DNA of 51,831 nt from Nocardia uniformis NBRC 13702 (GCF_001613345.1 NZ_BDCE01000003.1:1-51831), one strand, 5' to 3'; shown: positions 1 through 8,262, counted from the stretch's first letter. Translations and numbers: made by a program. The notes: generated from the letters alone by a model not told the origin.

Positions 1-53
1 TTTCGGCGCAGCATCGTCTTGGTATCGGCCAGGGCATAGGTCGCGGTGCTCAT
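1..53 (-). CDS. ABC-2 type permease, DrrB-like (5' end only)
   Basis: Only the first 17 codons are inside the window, reading MSTATYALADTKTMLRR on the minus strand. The ATG at 53 overlaps the TGA of the upstream ATPase gene in an ATGA arrangement, which is typical of drug-exporter ATPase/permease pairs. From this coupling I infer that it is the membrane partner of the DrrA-like ATPase. No transmembrane segment is visible in the part shown, so the assignment rests on context and start-codon coupling. Confidence 0.6.
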   Translation of the reverse strand, partial: MSTATYALADTKTMLRR

Positions 54-1030
54 CGCACGGACTCCTTTTCGGTGCGGGCGGACGCGGAGCCGGTCTGGTC
101 GGATCCGGTGAGCGCGAGGAAGACATCATCGAGATCGGGTGTGTGGACGGACAAGCCCTCGGGTTCGATACCGATCACATCGAGACGGTCGATGACCTCC
201 CGTACCGCGCGGACGCCACCATCGCTGGGAATGGCCAGCGTCAGATCGCCGTTGACCTGCGCGGCCCCGCCGAACGCCTGGGCGACGGTGGCCAGTGCGT
301 TGCGATCGGCGAAATCGAGTTTGATGTAGCCGCCCGGTACCAGCCGCTTCAGTTCGTCCGCGGTGCCCTCGGCGACAATGCGTCCGCCGTGCAGTACCGC
401 GATGCGGTCGGCCAATTGGTCGGCCTCCTCGAGGTACTGGGTGGTGAGGAAGACGGTGACGCCACCGGAGACCAATTCGCGAACGATGTCCCACACCACG
501 CGGCGGCTGCGCGGATCCAAACCGGTGGTGGGTTCGTCGAGGAAGATGATGCGCGGATTGCCGACCAGGGTCATGGCCAGATCGAGTCGCCGGGTCATAC
601 CGCCGGAATAGCTGCTCGCCATTTTGTCGGCGGCATCCACCAGATCGAAACGCGTCAGCAATTCCTCTGCGAGAGCGATACTTTCACGGCGGGGCAGGTG
701 GTTCAGATCGCCCATGAGGATGATGTTCTCGCGCCCGGTGAGCAGGTCGTCGACGGCCGAGAACTGACCGGTCACGCCGATCGCCGAACGTACCGCGGCG
801 GGTTCGGTGGCGAGTTCGTACCCACCGACGCTGATATCGCCGCCATCCGCGCCCAGCAGCGTGGCGAGGATCTGGACGGTGGTGGTCTTACCCGCACCGT
901 TGGGGCCGAGCAGCGAAAAGATGGTGCCCTCAGCGACATTCAGATCGATCCGGTCGAGCACTACGTGTTCACCGAAGGATTTGCACAACCCTTCGACCGC
1001 TATGGCCGAGGCGCGGGATCCGGTGTTCAT
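50..1030 (-). CDS. DrrA-like ABC exporter ATP-binding protein
   Basis: This 326-residue protein has the full ABC ATPase motif set: Walker A GPNGAGKTT near residue 42, signature YSGGMTRRLDLA, and Walker B IIFLDEPTTGLDPRSR. A C-terminal extension of the kind seen in daunorubicin-resistance ATPases ends in DLDDVFLALTG. The start at 1030 is preferred over an ATG at 1045 because GAGAGGAAA lies just upstream of it and nothing suitable precedes the other. It would energise export of a hydrophobic compound through the permease that follows. The gene lies downstream of the EXLDI gene on the same strand and is probably in the same transcript. The substrate is unknown; the divergent biosynthetic operon is a candidate source. 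Confidence 0.88.
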   Translation of the reverse strand: MNTGSRASAIAVEGLCKSFGEHVVLDRIDLNVAEGTIFSLLGPNGAGKTTTVQILATLLGADGGDISVGGYELATEPAAVRSAIGVTGQFSAVDDLLTGRENIILMGDLNHLPRRESIALAEELLTRFDLVDAADKMASSYSGGMTRRLDLAMTLVGNPRIIFLDEPTTGLDPRSRRVVWDIVRELVSGGVTVFLTTQYLEEADQLADRIAVLHGGRIVAEGTADELKRLVPGGYIKLDFADRNALATVAQAFGGAAQVNGDLTLAIPSDGGVRAVREVIDRLDVIGIEPEGLSVHTPDLDDVFLALTGSDQTGSASARTEKESVR

Positions 1031-1162
1031 GGGGTTTCCTCTCATCTACGAAATAGGTGCATTGATACGAATGAATGCATGCGTCAGGTAGTCCGTGACA
1101 GCCAGGGGGCCGGTCATGGTTTTTCGAAGTTACTTATTCAGTTGTGGGTGCAGGTTTTCGAA

Positions 1163-1684
1163 CTAGATGTCGAGGTCTTCGACCGCCGGTCGGTCGGCGA
1201 TATCGGCGACCCGCTCATAGAGCTTCGCGGGTATGGAGTCCTGCAGCTCCTCGATCGTGTCCACGATGGTCAGGGTGTAATCACCCCAGCTCGGATCGCC
1301 GACGCCGAGCAGTCCGCGCCAGCTCTTCATTTCCTTGAGCCAGTTGAAGTTCGCGGAGTAGTCGTTCCAGTCGGCGGCGTGGATGTGCAGTACGAACTTG
1401 CCCTTCCGGCTGCGAAAGACCTGAATATGCGTCTGGACGTTGCCTTCGGCGTCGAAGTCGCGTGATTCTCCGAGCAGCGCACCGGAGAAGCGGACCTGAC
1501 GAACACCGTTGTGCCCGACGGGGAGCACAATCTCCTCGAAGCCCTCGATGCGCCCCTCCTCCAGTTCGATGTAGCGGCGCAGCGCCGTCACGATCGCCCC
1601 GGAGAGATTGCCGCCAACCAGCTCCTGCGCGCGGGTGAACAGCTTCAGATCCTCATCGGATACATAGATCGTCTTGTTCGGCAT
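1163..1684 (-). CDS. EXLDI-family protein with ribbon-helix-helix-like N-terminus
   Basis: The 173-residue product ends in EDLDI, the signature that names the EXLDI family (TIGR04342, from memory). Residues 1-45 (KTIYVSDEDLKLF, then a GNLSGAIVTALRRYIE helix) look like a short beta strand followed by two helices, as in Arc/MetJ repressors. The rest is a beta-rich domain of unknown role. The ATG at 1684 is favoured over one at 1717 because a TTGTGT-N17-TATAGT promoter ends six bases before it, predicting a leaderless mRNA; an upstream start would run through that promoter. The gene precedes the DrrA/DrrB-like exporter. I infer that it represses its own operon. Family membership is fairly secure; the regulatory role is inference. 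Confidence 0.72.
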   Translation of the reverse strand: MPNKTIYVSDEDLKLFTRAQELVGGNLSGAIVTALRRYIELEEGRIEGFEEIVLPVGHNGVRQVRFSGALLGESRDFDAEGNVQTHIQVFRSRKGKFVLHIHAADWNDYSANFNWLKEMKSWRGLLGVGDPSWGDYTLTIVDTIEELQDSIPAKLYERVADIADRPAVEDLDI

Positions 1685-1719
1685 GACTTCACTATACGTA
1701 GACGTATACGTACACACAA
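1685..1719 (-). promoter_or_regulatory. Promoter and duplicated operator of the EXLDI-exporter operon
   Basis: On the minus strand, -35 TTGTGT (1714-1719) and -10 TATAGT (1691-1696) are separated by exactly 17 bp. The spacer holds a perfect 7+2+7 inverted repeat, TATACGT-AG-ACGTATA (1693-1708). The octamer TATACGTA also occurs twice with a 12-bp period (1693-1700 and 1705-1712). This suits tandem binding by ribbon-helix-helix dimers and would block RNA polymerase. Transcription should start close to the ATG at 1684. Confidence 0.6.
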
Positions 1720-1830
1720 GCCCTGGCCTTCATTTCCTGCCGATTGAACCGTCGGCGGGTCGGATTCGTATCTCCCATCACAGGTGGCAAGGCTCCAGCA
1801 TCCGGCGGCCGGGGCCCGAAGGGAGCGTGC

Positions 1831-3540
1831 ATGCACAGCGAGACGCGGGTGGTCGACTATCTGGTCAGAGCGATTTCCGCACTGAATGTGCGGCATGTGT
1901 TCGGCGTCGGTGGCGCGAATATCGAAGATCTCTACGACGCCGCCTTCGACTACGAACCGATCACCGCCGTCGTGGCCAAACACGAGTTCTCCGCCGCCAC
2001 CATGGCCGATGGCTACGCCCGCTCCACCGCCGGACTCGGCGTTGTCATGGCGACCTCCGGCGGCGGGGCCGTGAATCTGGTCGCCGGGCTAGCCGAATCC
2101 TTCGCCTCCCGCGTCCCCGTCCTCGCAATCGTCGGGCAGCCCCCGACGGTCCTGGAAGGCAAGGGCGCCTTCCAGGACTCCAGTGGTCGCGCGGGGGCCT
2201 TCGACGCGGTGCGGTTGTTCACCCCGATCACCCGCTATTGCGCACGGGTCGAATCCGCCGCCGACCTGCCCGCTCACCTGCACCGCGCGGTGACCGCCGC
2301 CCGCGCCGGTGGGCCGTCCGTGTTATTGCTGCCCAAGGATATTCAGCAGGCCGAAATGCCCGCCGTACCCGACTTCCAGCCGCCGATACCCATCCATCGC
2401 CACGACCTGAGCGGGATTGCCCGGGTGCGGCAGGCACTGCGCACCGCAAGCGCCACCGGCAAGGTGGTGATAATCGCCGGGGATCAGGTCGCGCGCGATG
2501 ACGCGCGCACCGAATTGGCGCGGCTCGCAACCATTCTCGATGCCGCCGTCGGGGTCGCTCCCGACGCCAAGGACGTCTATGACCAGTCCGCATCCGGCTG
2601 CTGCGGCGTGGCGGGGAGCATGGGCCATCCCGAACTCCTCGATGCGGTCCATCGCGCCGCGCTGTGTCTGCTGATCGGCACGCGTTTACCGGTCACGGCA
2701 CGAGCCGGAATGGATGACGCACTCGCCCCGATCACCGTCGCCAGTATCGGCGCGGAGCCGCCCTTTCTACCCAGCCTGCACGCGGACAGCACCGACCTGG
2801 CCGCCACGCTCACCGCACTGTGCGACGAATTGCACAGCACCCCCGTCGATTCCGTCTTCGAACCCGCAGCGCCGCTAAGGCAACCGTCGGCTGCGAACGA
2901 ACTCACCGCACTGGACGTACCACCGTCGGACGGTCCCGGCCTGCGGTACCGGACCATTGTCGAAACCATCGACACCGCCCTGCCCGACGGTTCGGATGTC
3001 TTCGCCGATGCGGGCAATACCGGTGCGTCCGTGGTCCACCACCTGCGGGTACCGCGCGATGGCCGGTTCACCGTCGCACTCGGCATGGGCGGTATGGGCT
3101 ACGCCTTCGGAGCCGGAATCGGTTCCGCCTTCGCCCGTGGGCGGCGCCCGGAGGGTGGGCTGCGGCGCACCTTCGTAATCGCCGGTGACGGCGCGTTCTT
3201 CATGCACGGCATGGAGGTCCACACCGCCATCGAATACCGGCTACCGATCACCTTCATAGTTCTCAACAACAACGCACATGCCATGTGTATAACTCGCGAA
3301 CAGCTCTTCTACGGAGATCGCTACAGCTACAACCGCTTCCAGCCCGCCCACCCCGGCGCGGGTATGGCCGCCATGTTCCCGGGCCTGTGTGCGCACACCC
3401 CGACCACGCTCACCGAATTGACCGCGGCGCTGCGGCATTGCACCGATACCGAGGGGCCCTCGTTCATTTCCGTGGATTGCGATCCGGACGAGGTCCCACC
3501 GTTCACGCCGTTCCTGACGGCATCGAGGAGGCTCCCGTGA
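1831..3540 (+). CDS. ThDP-dependent decarboxylase/lyase (acetolactate-synthase-like)
   Basis: The 569-residue protein has the three-domain layout of the acetolactate synthase/benzoylformate decarboxylase superfamily. The cofactor-activating glutamate is in AVVAKHEFSAA (about residue 52). A central Rossmann-like domain follows, and the ThDP/Mg motif begins at GDGAFFMHGME (about residue 451) and ends at LNNNAHAM. It should decarboxylate a 2-oxo acid and release an aldehyde or join it to an acceptor. The substrate cannot be read from sequence; phosphonopyruvate- or phenylpyruvate-type enzymes are alternatives. The ATG at 1831 follows GAAGGGAG. It is the first gene of a four-gene operon, and its stop overlaps the GTG start of the next gene. 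Confidence 0.85.
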   Translation: MHSETRVVDYLVRAISALNVRHVFGVGGANIEDLYDAAFDYEPITAVVAKHEFSAATMADGYARSTAGLGVVMATSGGGAVNLVAGLAESFASRVPVLAIVGQPPTVLEGKGAFQDSSGRAGAFDAVRLFTPITRYCARVESAADLPAHLHRAVTAARAGGPSVLLLPKDIQQAEMPAVPDFQPPIPIHRHDLSGIARVRQALRTASATGKVVIIAGDQVARDDARTELARLATILDAAVGVAPDAKDVYDQSASGCCGVAGSMGHPELLDAVHRAALCLLIGTRLPVTARAGMDDALAPITVASIGAEPPFLPSLHADSTDLAATLTALCDELHSTPVDSVFEPAAPLRQPSAANELTALDVPPSDGPGLRYRTIVETIDTALPDGSDVFADAGNTGASVVHHLRVPRDGRFTVALGMGGMGYAFGAGIGSAFARGRRPEGGLRRTFVIAGDGAFFMHGMEVHTAIEYRLPITFIVLNNNAHAMCITREQLFYGDRYSYNRFQPAHPGAGMAAMFPGLCAHTPTTLTELTAALRHCTDTEGPSFISVDCDPDEVPPFTPFLTASRRLP

Positions 3541-4193
3541 CCACTGCCCTGCCCGCTCTCAGTGATATTCCGGAAGAGGTACTGCCCGGGGTGTTGCGGA
3601 TCGAGACCTCCGACCGCGAGGCCAGCACGCCCATCATCATGGACATGCTGCGGTCGGTGTATCCGCATGATCAGATGTTCGGGCAGTTCTGTCCGGTCCA
3701 GGACTACATTGCCGCACCGCCGCGTGAGGTGTACGAATACCTCTCCGACACCCGGTCTCTGGAGGAGTGGACCTACAGCCTGCGCGGATTCGTGGAAACC
3801 GACGAACCCGGGCTGTGGGAATCCGCGGACCGGCTCGGGCCCAACACCAAGATCTACACGCGCACCGTAGCCAATCCGGACGCCATGACCGTGGATTACC
3901 ACTGTGCGTGGGATCAGGGCAAACACCTGTGGATGGTCTATCTCATGCGGGTAGTCGATGCACAGGTGGTGTTCGACAAGCCCGGATCCGTGGTGCTGTG
4001 GACGAACTGCCGTCACCCCTTCTATGACGAGAACCCCTATCCGGAGGCCGCGCCCCCGGGGCGCAAGGTCTGGGTCGGCGACTTCTGGGAGATGTTCTCC
4101 GCCGGACACCGCATCGAGCTGGACAACCTCAAGGCGATCTGCGAGTACCGGGCCGCGCACGGCCTGCCGCTCACGCCCGACTGGATGAAGTGA
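3537..4193 (+). CDS. SRPBCC/START-like domain protein
   Basis: A 218-residue protein with a SRPBCC helix-grip region, recognisable in DYIAAPPREVYEYLSDTRSLEEWT (read as two adjoining blocks around residues 55-80). The GTG start at 3537 overlaps the preceding stop (GTGA) and follows GAGGAGGCTCCC, so it is translationally coupled. SRPBCC proteins in biosynthetic clusters act as aromatases/cyclases or bind hydrophobic intermediates. Here it sits between a ThDP enzyme and a thiolase-fold enzyme, so cyclisation or binding of a reactive keto intermediate is plausible. No catalytic residues are identified. Domain class is fairly secure; role is inference. Confidence 0.75.
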   Translation: MTTALPALSDIPEEVLPGVLRIETSDREASTPIIMDMLRSVYPHDQMFGQFCPVQDYIAAPPREVYEYLSDTRSLEEWTYSLRGFVETDEPGLWESADRLGPNTKIYTRTVANPDAMTVDYHCAWDQGKHLWMVYLMRVVDAQVVFDKPGSVVLWTNCRHPFYDENPYPEAAPPGRKVWVGDFWEMFSAGHRIELDNLKAICEYRAAHGLPLTPDWMK

Positions 4194-4204
4194 GAGGCAC
4201 CACA

Positions 4205-5245
4205 ATGGATTTCACCGACCCCGCTCTGGCATTGCCGCCGGTCAGCCTGGTGGATATCGCGAGCTATCTGCCCGGCGAACCCGTCGGAACCGAATACTTC
4301 ACGCAGTACTCCCGCTCCGATCGCATGGCCAAGAACGTCATGTTCCGCTCACCGAAGACCCGCCACCATGTGGGTCGCGACGAGACGGAGGTCGATATGG
4401 TGGAGCGCGCGGTGCAGCCGCTCATCGAACGCCATGGGCGCGAATTCATTTCCGGGATCGATGTACTGCTCACCCATACCCAGCTGCCGACCAATCCGGT
4501 ACTCGGAGCCGGACCGCAGGTAGCGCGGCGGCTGGGAATGAAGCCCACCCATGTGATCGATGTGCACAATGGCGGCTGCGCGGCATTCATCCACATGATG
4601 GAGCTGGCGCGAACCATCCTGCGCGGCACCGCCGCTCGGACCGCGCTCATCGCCGTAGCGCAGAACTGTGCCGGACCGGTATTCACCCAGTCCGAGATTC
4701 GCGGACTGGCGCAGGCCCCGGTACCGGGCGATGGATGCGGCGTCGGCTTGCTCGTGAAGGACAACAGCGCGCCGATACTGGATATCGAATGCCGCACCTA
4801 CCCCGAGTTCGCCGGAGATATGGATTTTTCCACCGGCTCCGACCGCAAGTACTGGGAACCGGGTGCCGGACAGGCCTGCGTGAGCTTCAGCGAATCCAAG
4901 ATCACCAAGGTATTCGCCCGCGGTAACCGACTGGTACCGGAGGTGGCCGCGGTGGTCTGCGACCGGATCGGGGTGAAGGGCCGCGATATCGACACCTTCG
5001 TCACCAATCAGCCCAATCGGCTGTTCCTGCGCAATTGGCACGACGCGCTGGAACTGCCCGCCGAACGCCATCCCGACACCTTCGATCAGTGCGGAAACCT
5101 GTTCGCCGCAGGCATTCCCGTCACCCTCGACGCCGAACACCGGGCCGGACGGTTGACGGACGGGTCGGTGGTGCTCATGGCCGCCTTCGCGCATGCCGGT
5201 GACTTCGCGGGTGCGGCAGCCGTGCGCTGGGGTGCGGTCAGATGA
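4205..5245 (+). CDS. FabH-like beta-ketoacyl-ACP synthase III family enzyme
   Basis: A 346-residue thiolase-fold protein. The expected nucleophilic cysteine lies in VHNGGCAAF (about residue 125), and the C-terminal half has the QCGNLFAAG asparagine loop (about residue 295). Where FabH normally has HQAN, this protein reads TNQPNRLF, so the catalytic histidine position appears to be asparagine. That predicts chemistry other than ordinary decarboxylative condensation, for example acyl transfer or C-C bond formation with an unusual partner. The start at 4205 follows AGAGG with normal spacing. The stop overlaps the next start (ATGA). Confidence 0.82.
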   Translation: MDFTDPALALPPVSLVDIASYLPGEPVGTEYFTQYSRSDRMAKNVMFRSPKTRHHVGRDETEVDMVERAVQPLIERHGREFISGIDVLLTHTQLPTNPVLGAGPQVARRLGMKPTHVIDVHNGGCAAFIHMMELARTILRGTAARTALIAVAQNCAGPVFTQSEIRGLAQAPVPGDGCGVGLLVKDNSAPILDIECRTYPEFAGDMDFSTGSDRKYWEPGAGQACVSFSESKITKVFARGNRLVPEVAAVVCDRIGVKGRDIDTFVTNQPNRLFLRNWHDALELPAERHPDTFDQCGNLFAAGIPVTLDAEHRAGRLTDGSVVLMAAFAHAGDFAGAAAVRWGAVR

Positions 5246-6363
5246 CCACGCACACCGCTGCCGCACAGTCGCTCCCAGCGGCGTGGCCCGAGTTCGCACC
5301 CCGGCGTTATGACCTGGGACTGAGCGAGAATCCGTTTCCCCCACTGCCCTCGGTCTTGCGGGCGATGGAAGAGGCGCTGGCGCACGCGAATCGGTATCCG
5401 GAATTCGAACCGCGGCGGCTGCCCCGACTCATTGCCGGCCATATCGGAGTCGGTACGGACGAGGTGGCGGTGGGATCCGGCGCGACCGGGGTGACGCTCC
5501 AGATCATGCAGACGCTGACCGCACCCGGCGACCGCATGGTTTTCGCGACGCCCACCTTCGACGGGTATCCGATCATGGCGTCCATGACCGGATTGGAACC
5601 CGTCGGCGTGCCACTGGATTCGTCCGGCCGACAGCCGCTCTGGGCGATGGCGCGGGCGGTGGACGAACGCACCGGGCTGGTTGCGGTATGCCGGCCACAC
5701 AATCCCACCGGCACCGTCGCACCCGCCAGCGAGTTGAAGGCATTTCTGCACGCGATACCGTCGCGGGTGCCGATCGTGCTCGATGAGGCCTATGTCGAAT
5801 TCCTCGGGGCCGCGAAAACTCTGGACCCGGTGCAGCTCATTCGCCGCCATCCGAACCTGCTGGTACTGCGTACCTTCTCCAAGGCGTACGGCCTGGCGGG
5901 GCTGCGTATCGGCTATGCGCTCGGATCCGCGGACCTGATCCGGCGGGTGCGGCGACTACAGCTGCCCTTCGGGGTACCGACGAGTTCGGTGGCGGCGGTG
6001 GCGGCCTGCTATGCGGCGGAAGCCGAACTGGGGATGCGCATTCTGCGAATCACCACCGAACGCGAATTGCTGCGAACCGCATTGCGGCGGGCCGGAATCC
6101 GGGTACCGCGCAGTAGCGGCAACTTCCTGTACCTGCCCGGCGGCGGCATGTCGGCGGCGCTGGCGCGAGCCGGGATAGCGGCGAAGAACTATCCGGACGG
6201 CAGCGCCCGGATAGCGGTCGGCGACCCGGCGGCCGGGCGGGCGGTACTGCGAGCGGTGACCCGGGGTGCGGGCGCGCCACGCAGGCCGCTGGGCCACGAC
6301 GACAGCGTGCGGGCGCTCACGGCGCGGCCCGAGCCCAGCGCTGCGCCAAGGCCGCACAGGTGA
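5242..6363 (+). CDS. PLP-dependent aminotransferase (histidinol-phosphate aminotransferase-like)
   Basis: A 373-residue fold-type I aminotransferase. Visible features are LGLSENPFPPLP at the N-terminus, RPHNPTGT, VLDEAYVEF with the PLP-contacting Asp/Tyr, TFSKAYGLAGLRIGY with the Schiff-base lysine (about residue 214), and a substrate-carboxylate arginine region near ARIAVGDP. It resembles HisC, but the setting at the end of a small-molecule operon argues against histidine biosynthesis. It could make the 2-oxo acid used by the ThDP enzyme or aminate its ketone product. The last 47 bp overlap the convergent transporter gene. About 35 residues after the usual HisC end (GAPRRPLG onward) look like an unstructured extension. 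Confidence 0.85.
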   Translation: MTTHTAAAQSLPAAWPEFAPRRYDLGLSENPFPPLPSVLRAMEEALAHANRYPEFEPRRLPRLIAGHIGVGTDEVAVGSGATGVTLQIMQTLTAPGDRMVFATPTFDGYPIMASMTGLEPVGVPLDSSGRQPLWAMARAVDERTGLVAVCRPHNPTGTVAPASELKAFLHAIPSRVPIVLDEAYVEFLGAAKTLDPVQLIRRHPNLLVLRTFSKAYGLAGLRIGYALGSADLIRRVRRLQLPFGVPTSSVAAVAACYAAEAELGMRILRITTERELLRTALRRAGIRVPRSSGNFLYLPGGGMSAALARAGIAAKNYPDGSARIAVGDPAAGRAVLRAVTRGAGAPRRPLGHDDSVRALTARPEPSAAPRPHR

Positions 6364-7285
6364 TCAGCTGCACCTGGTGGAAGATCATGAGCGGCAAGAC
6401 GATCAGCCCGATCGGCTCCCCCGCGAACAGTACGGCGGCCATGGGCAGACCGGTGGCGAGACTCTTCTTCGAACCACAGAACACCACCACGATGCGGTCG
6501 GCCCGATCGAAGTGGGCGAGGTCGCCGACGAAGCTCGTCACCCCCAGCACAATCGCGAGCAGGACGCAGCACACCGCGGTGAGCCCGAGAATTCGCCAGG
6601 GGGACATGGTATGCCAGATGCCCTCCACCATGCCCGCGCTGAACGCGCTGTAGACGACCAGCAGAATCGAACCGCGATCCACCAGTCTCGTCGACTCCCC
6701 GTGCCGCGCCATCCACCCGGAAACCTTGGGCCGCAACAGCTGACCGGCAATGAACGGCACCAAGAGCTGCAGCACGATATCGAGAATCGCGGAGGGGTCG
6801 ACCTCGGTCTGCCCGGTGGTGTTCAGCAAAAGCAGCACCAGTGCCGGGGTCAGGAAGACCCCCAGGAGATTCGACAGGGTGGCACTCACGATCGCGCCCG
6901 CCACATTGCCCTTGGCGATCGAGGTGAAGGCGATCGAGGACTGCACCGTGGACGGCACCAGCGTCAGGAAGAGCAGACCGGTGTAGAGATCATCGGTGAG
7001 CACCCGCGGCACCAGCACGTGCGCGGCCAGCCCGAGCAGCGGAAACAGCAGGAAGGTGCAGACCAATACCGTGAGGTGCAGCCGCCAATGAGTGAGGCCC
7101 GCAACCGCTTCCCGAGGAGCCAGTCGCGCGCCGTACAGCAGGAACAGCAAAGCGATGGCAATTTTCGTCAGCCAGCCCACTACCTCCGCGCCGTCGCCCC
7201 GGGCCGGGAAAATACTGGCCAGGACGACTACCGCGAGAATCGACAGAATGAATCCGTCGATGTAGAACTTGCTGAGAAATCGCAC
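6317..7285 (-). CDS. SBF-like (bile acid:sodium symporter family) transporter, YfeH-type
   Basis: A 322-residue, very hydrophobic protein with about nine or ten transmembrane segments. Conserved stretches are LLYGARLAPREA, TLVPSTVQSSIAFTSIAKGN and VFCGSKKSLATGLPMA, typical of the SBF-like branch (PF13593) that includes E. coli YfeH. The family moves organic anions or similar solutes, probably sodium-coupled; the substrate is not known. It is transcribed towards the aminotransferase gene and the two coding regions overlap by 47 bp at their 3' ends, so the two transcripts would be complementary there. Confidence 0.85.
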   Translation of the reverse strand: MRFLSKFYIDGFILSILAVVVLASIFPARGDGAEVVGWLTKIAIALLFLLYGARLAPREAVAGLTHWRLHLTVLVCTFLLFPLLGLAAHVLVPRVLTDDLYTGLLFLTLVPSTVQSSIAFTSIAKGNVAGAIVSATLSNLLGVFLTPALVLLLLNTTGQTEVDPSAILDIVLQLLVPFIAGQLLRPKVSGWMARHGESTRLVDRGSILLVVYSAFSAGMVEGIWHTMSPWRILGLTAVCCVLLAIVLGVTSFVGDLAHFDRADRIVVVFCGSKKSLATGLPMAAVLFAGEPIGLIVLPLMIFHQVQLITCAALAQRWARAAP

Positions 7286-7479
7286 TTGTCGAGGTTAGTA
7301 CCGCCTGGTCCGCCCCTGGAATTCCTGGCGGCGAACAGTGGCCCGCGCCACGGATACCCGCGGCGGTGACGTGCACCCTTCGCTGATTCGACGAGGGCCG
7401 AGGACGTGAACCAATGCGTGGGTGCTAATGTGAACATGAGTTAGCTGGAGAGTCCTGACCGCTTCGAAAGGAACGTTCT

Positions 7480-7776
7480 ATGACCACCGCTCACGCAGTT
7501 CACGAGACGCACGACCACGTTCACGGCCCGGATTGCGGCCACGTAGCCGTTCCGCACGGCGACCACACCGACTATGCCCACGACGGCCATCTGCACCGCT
7601 CCCACGACGGCCACTACGACGAGTGCGAGCCCGCAGGCCACGTCACCCACGAGGGCCACGACCACGTGCACGGCCCCGATTGCGGCCACGATGCCGTCCA
7701 GCACGGCGACCACGTCGACTACGTCCACGACGGTCACCGCCACGCCGCTCATAACGGGCACTACGACGATCACTGA
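7480..7776 (+). CDS. Small histidine-rich metal-binding protein with an internal duplication
   Basis: A 98-residue protein with 27 histidines and 3 cysteines. It consists of two tandem copies of a module of about 46 residues, each containing HDHVHGPDCGH, HGDH, DYxHDGHxH and a terminal GHYD. The order of His, Asp and Cys suggests binding of zinc, nickel or cobalt. Similar short proteins with a single module are, from memory, common in actinobacteria and often mislabelled as zinc transporter subunits. With no membrane segment or signal peptide, this one is more likely a cytosolic metal buffer or chaperone. The ATG follows AAAGGAAC. No Zur-type palindrome was found upstream. Confidence 0.75.
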   Translation: MTTAHAVHETHDHVHGPDCGHVAVPHGDHTDYAHDGHLHRSHDGHYDECEPAGHVTHEGHDHVHGPDCGHDAVQHGDHVDYVHDGHRHAAHNGHYDDH

Positions 7777-7795
7777 GCACATCCCTCCCGCGCAT

Positions 7796-7810
7796 CCGCC
7801 GAGTTGGCGG
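7796..7810 (+). terminator. Possible weak hairpin after the His-rich gene
   Basis: CCGCC-GAGTT-GGCGG forms a 5-bp stem with a 5-nt loop, 20 bp past the stop codon of the His-rich gene and 20 bp before the cupin gene. There is no T-run, so it may only attenuate. Confidence 0.3.
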
Positions 7811-7829
7811 GTGACCCGCGGCTGGAAAG

Positions 7830-8234
7830 ATGGCGGAGGTGGCGTTCTTCCGACGTGATCCACAGCGCGGCTACCGCCCGAACCCGGCACCGGCGACGGG
7901 CACTGCCAGTCGGGTCCTGATTCGTTTCACCGTCGCCGGGCGCGAATTCGTGCTCCGGCGGACGGTGATCGAGCCGGGCGGGCAGAGCGGCTGGCACTAT
8001 CACGACGGCACACTGTGGGTGCTCGTCACCGGGGGCGATCTCGACCATCCGTGGACCGATTGCGTACCACTCACCCATCGGCGGGGCCGGATCTTTCGCG
8101 AACCAGGTGGGCGTGCGCACGCCCACCTGGCGCGCAATCTCGGTGCGACGCCGGTGAAACTGACGGTGCTGTACATCAAACCGGCCGGTAGCCCGCTGGC
8201 ACGCGGGATAGATCCGCCGCCGTGCGCGCGGTGA
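7830..8234 (+). CDS. Single-domain cupin protein
   Basis: A 134-residue product with one cupin barrel. Motif 1 is GGQSGWHYHDGTLWVLVTGG (two metal-ligand histidines, with Thr/Leu where glutamate is usual). Motif 2 is GRAHAHLARNLG (about residues 92-103). The metal site therefore looks partial. The start is uncertain: GGAAAG abuts the ATG at 7830 with no spacing, and a GTG at 7839 in the same frame is better placed. The function is probably small-molecule binding or a minor oxygenase/isomerase activity; nothing in the neighbourhood specifies it. Confidence 0.7.
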   Translation: MAEVAFFRRDPQRGYRPNPAPATGTASRVLIRFTVAGREFVLRRTVIEPGGQSGWHYHDGTLWVLVTGGDLDHPWTDCVPLTHRRGRIFREPGGRAHAHLARNLGATPVKLTVLYIKPAGSPLARGIDPPPCAR

Positions 8235-8262
8235 GCATCTCACCTGCGGCATGCTGAACCAC

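Noticed and set aside
7533..7858. Alternative frames across the His-rich gene
   Set aside because: They are Arg/Pro or Thr-rich shadows of the repeated His codons; only the frame starting at 7480 has a ribosome-binding site and a conserved module.
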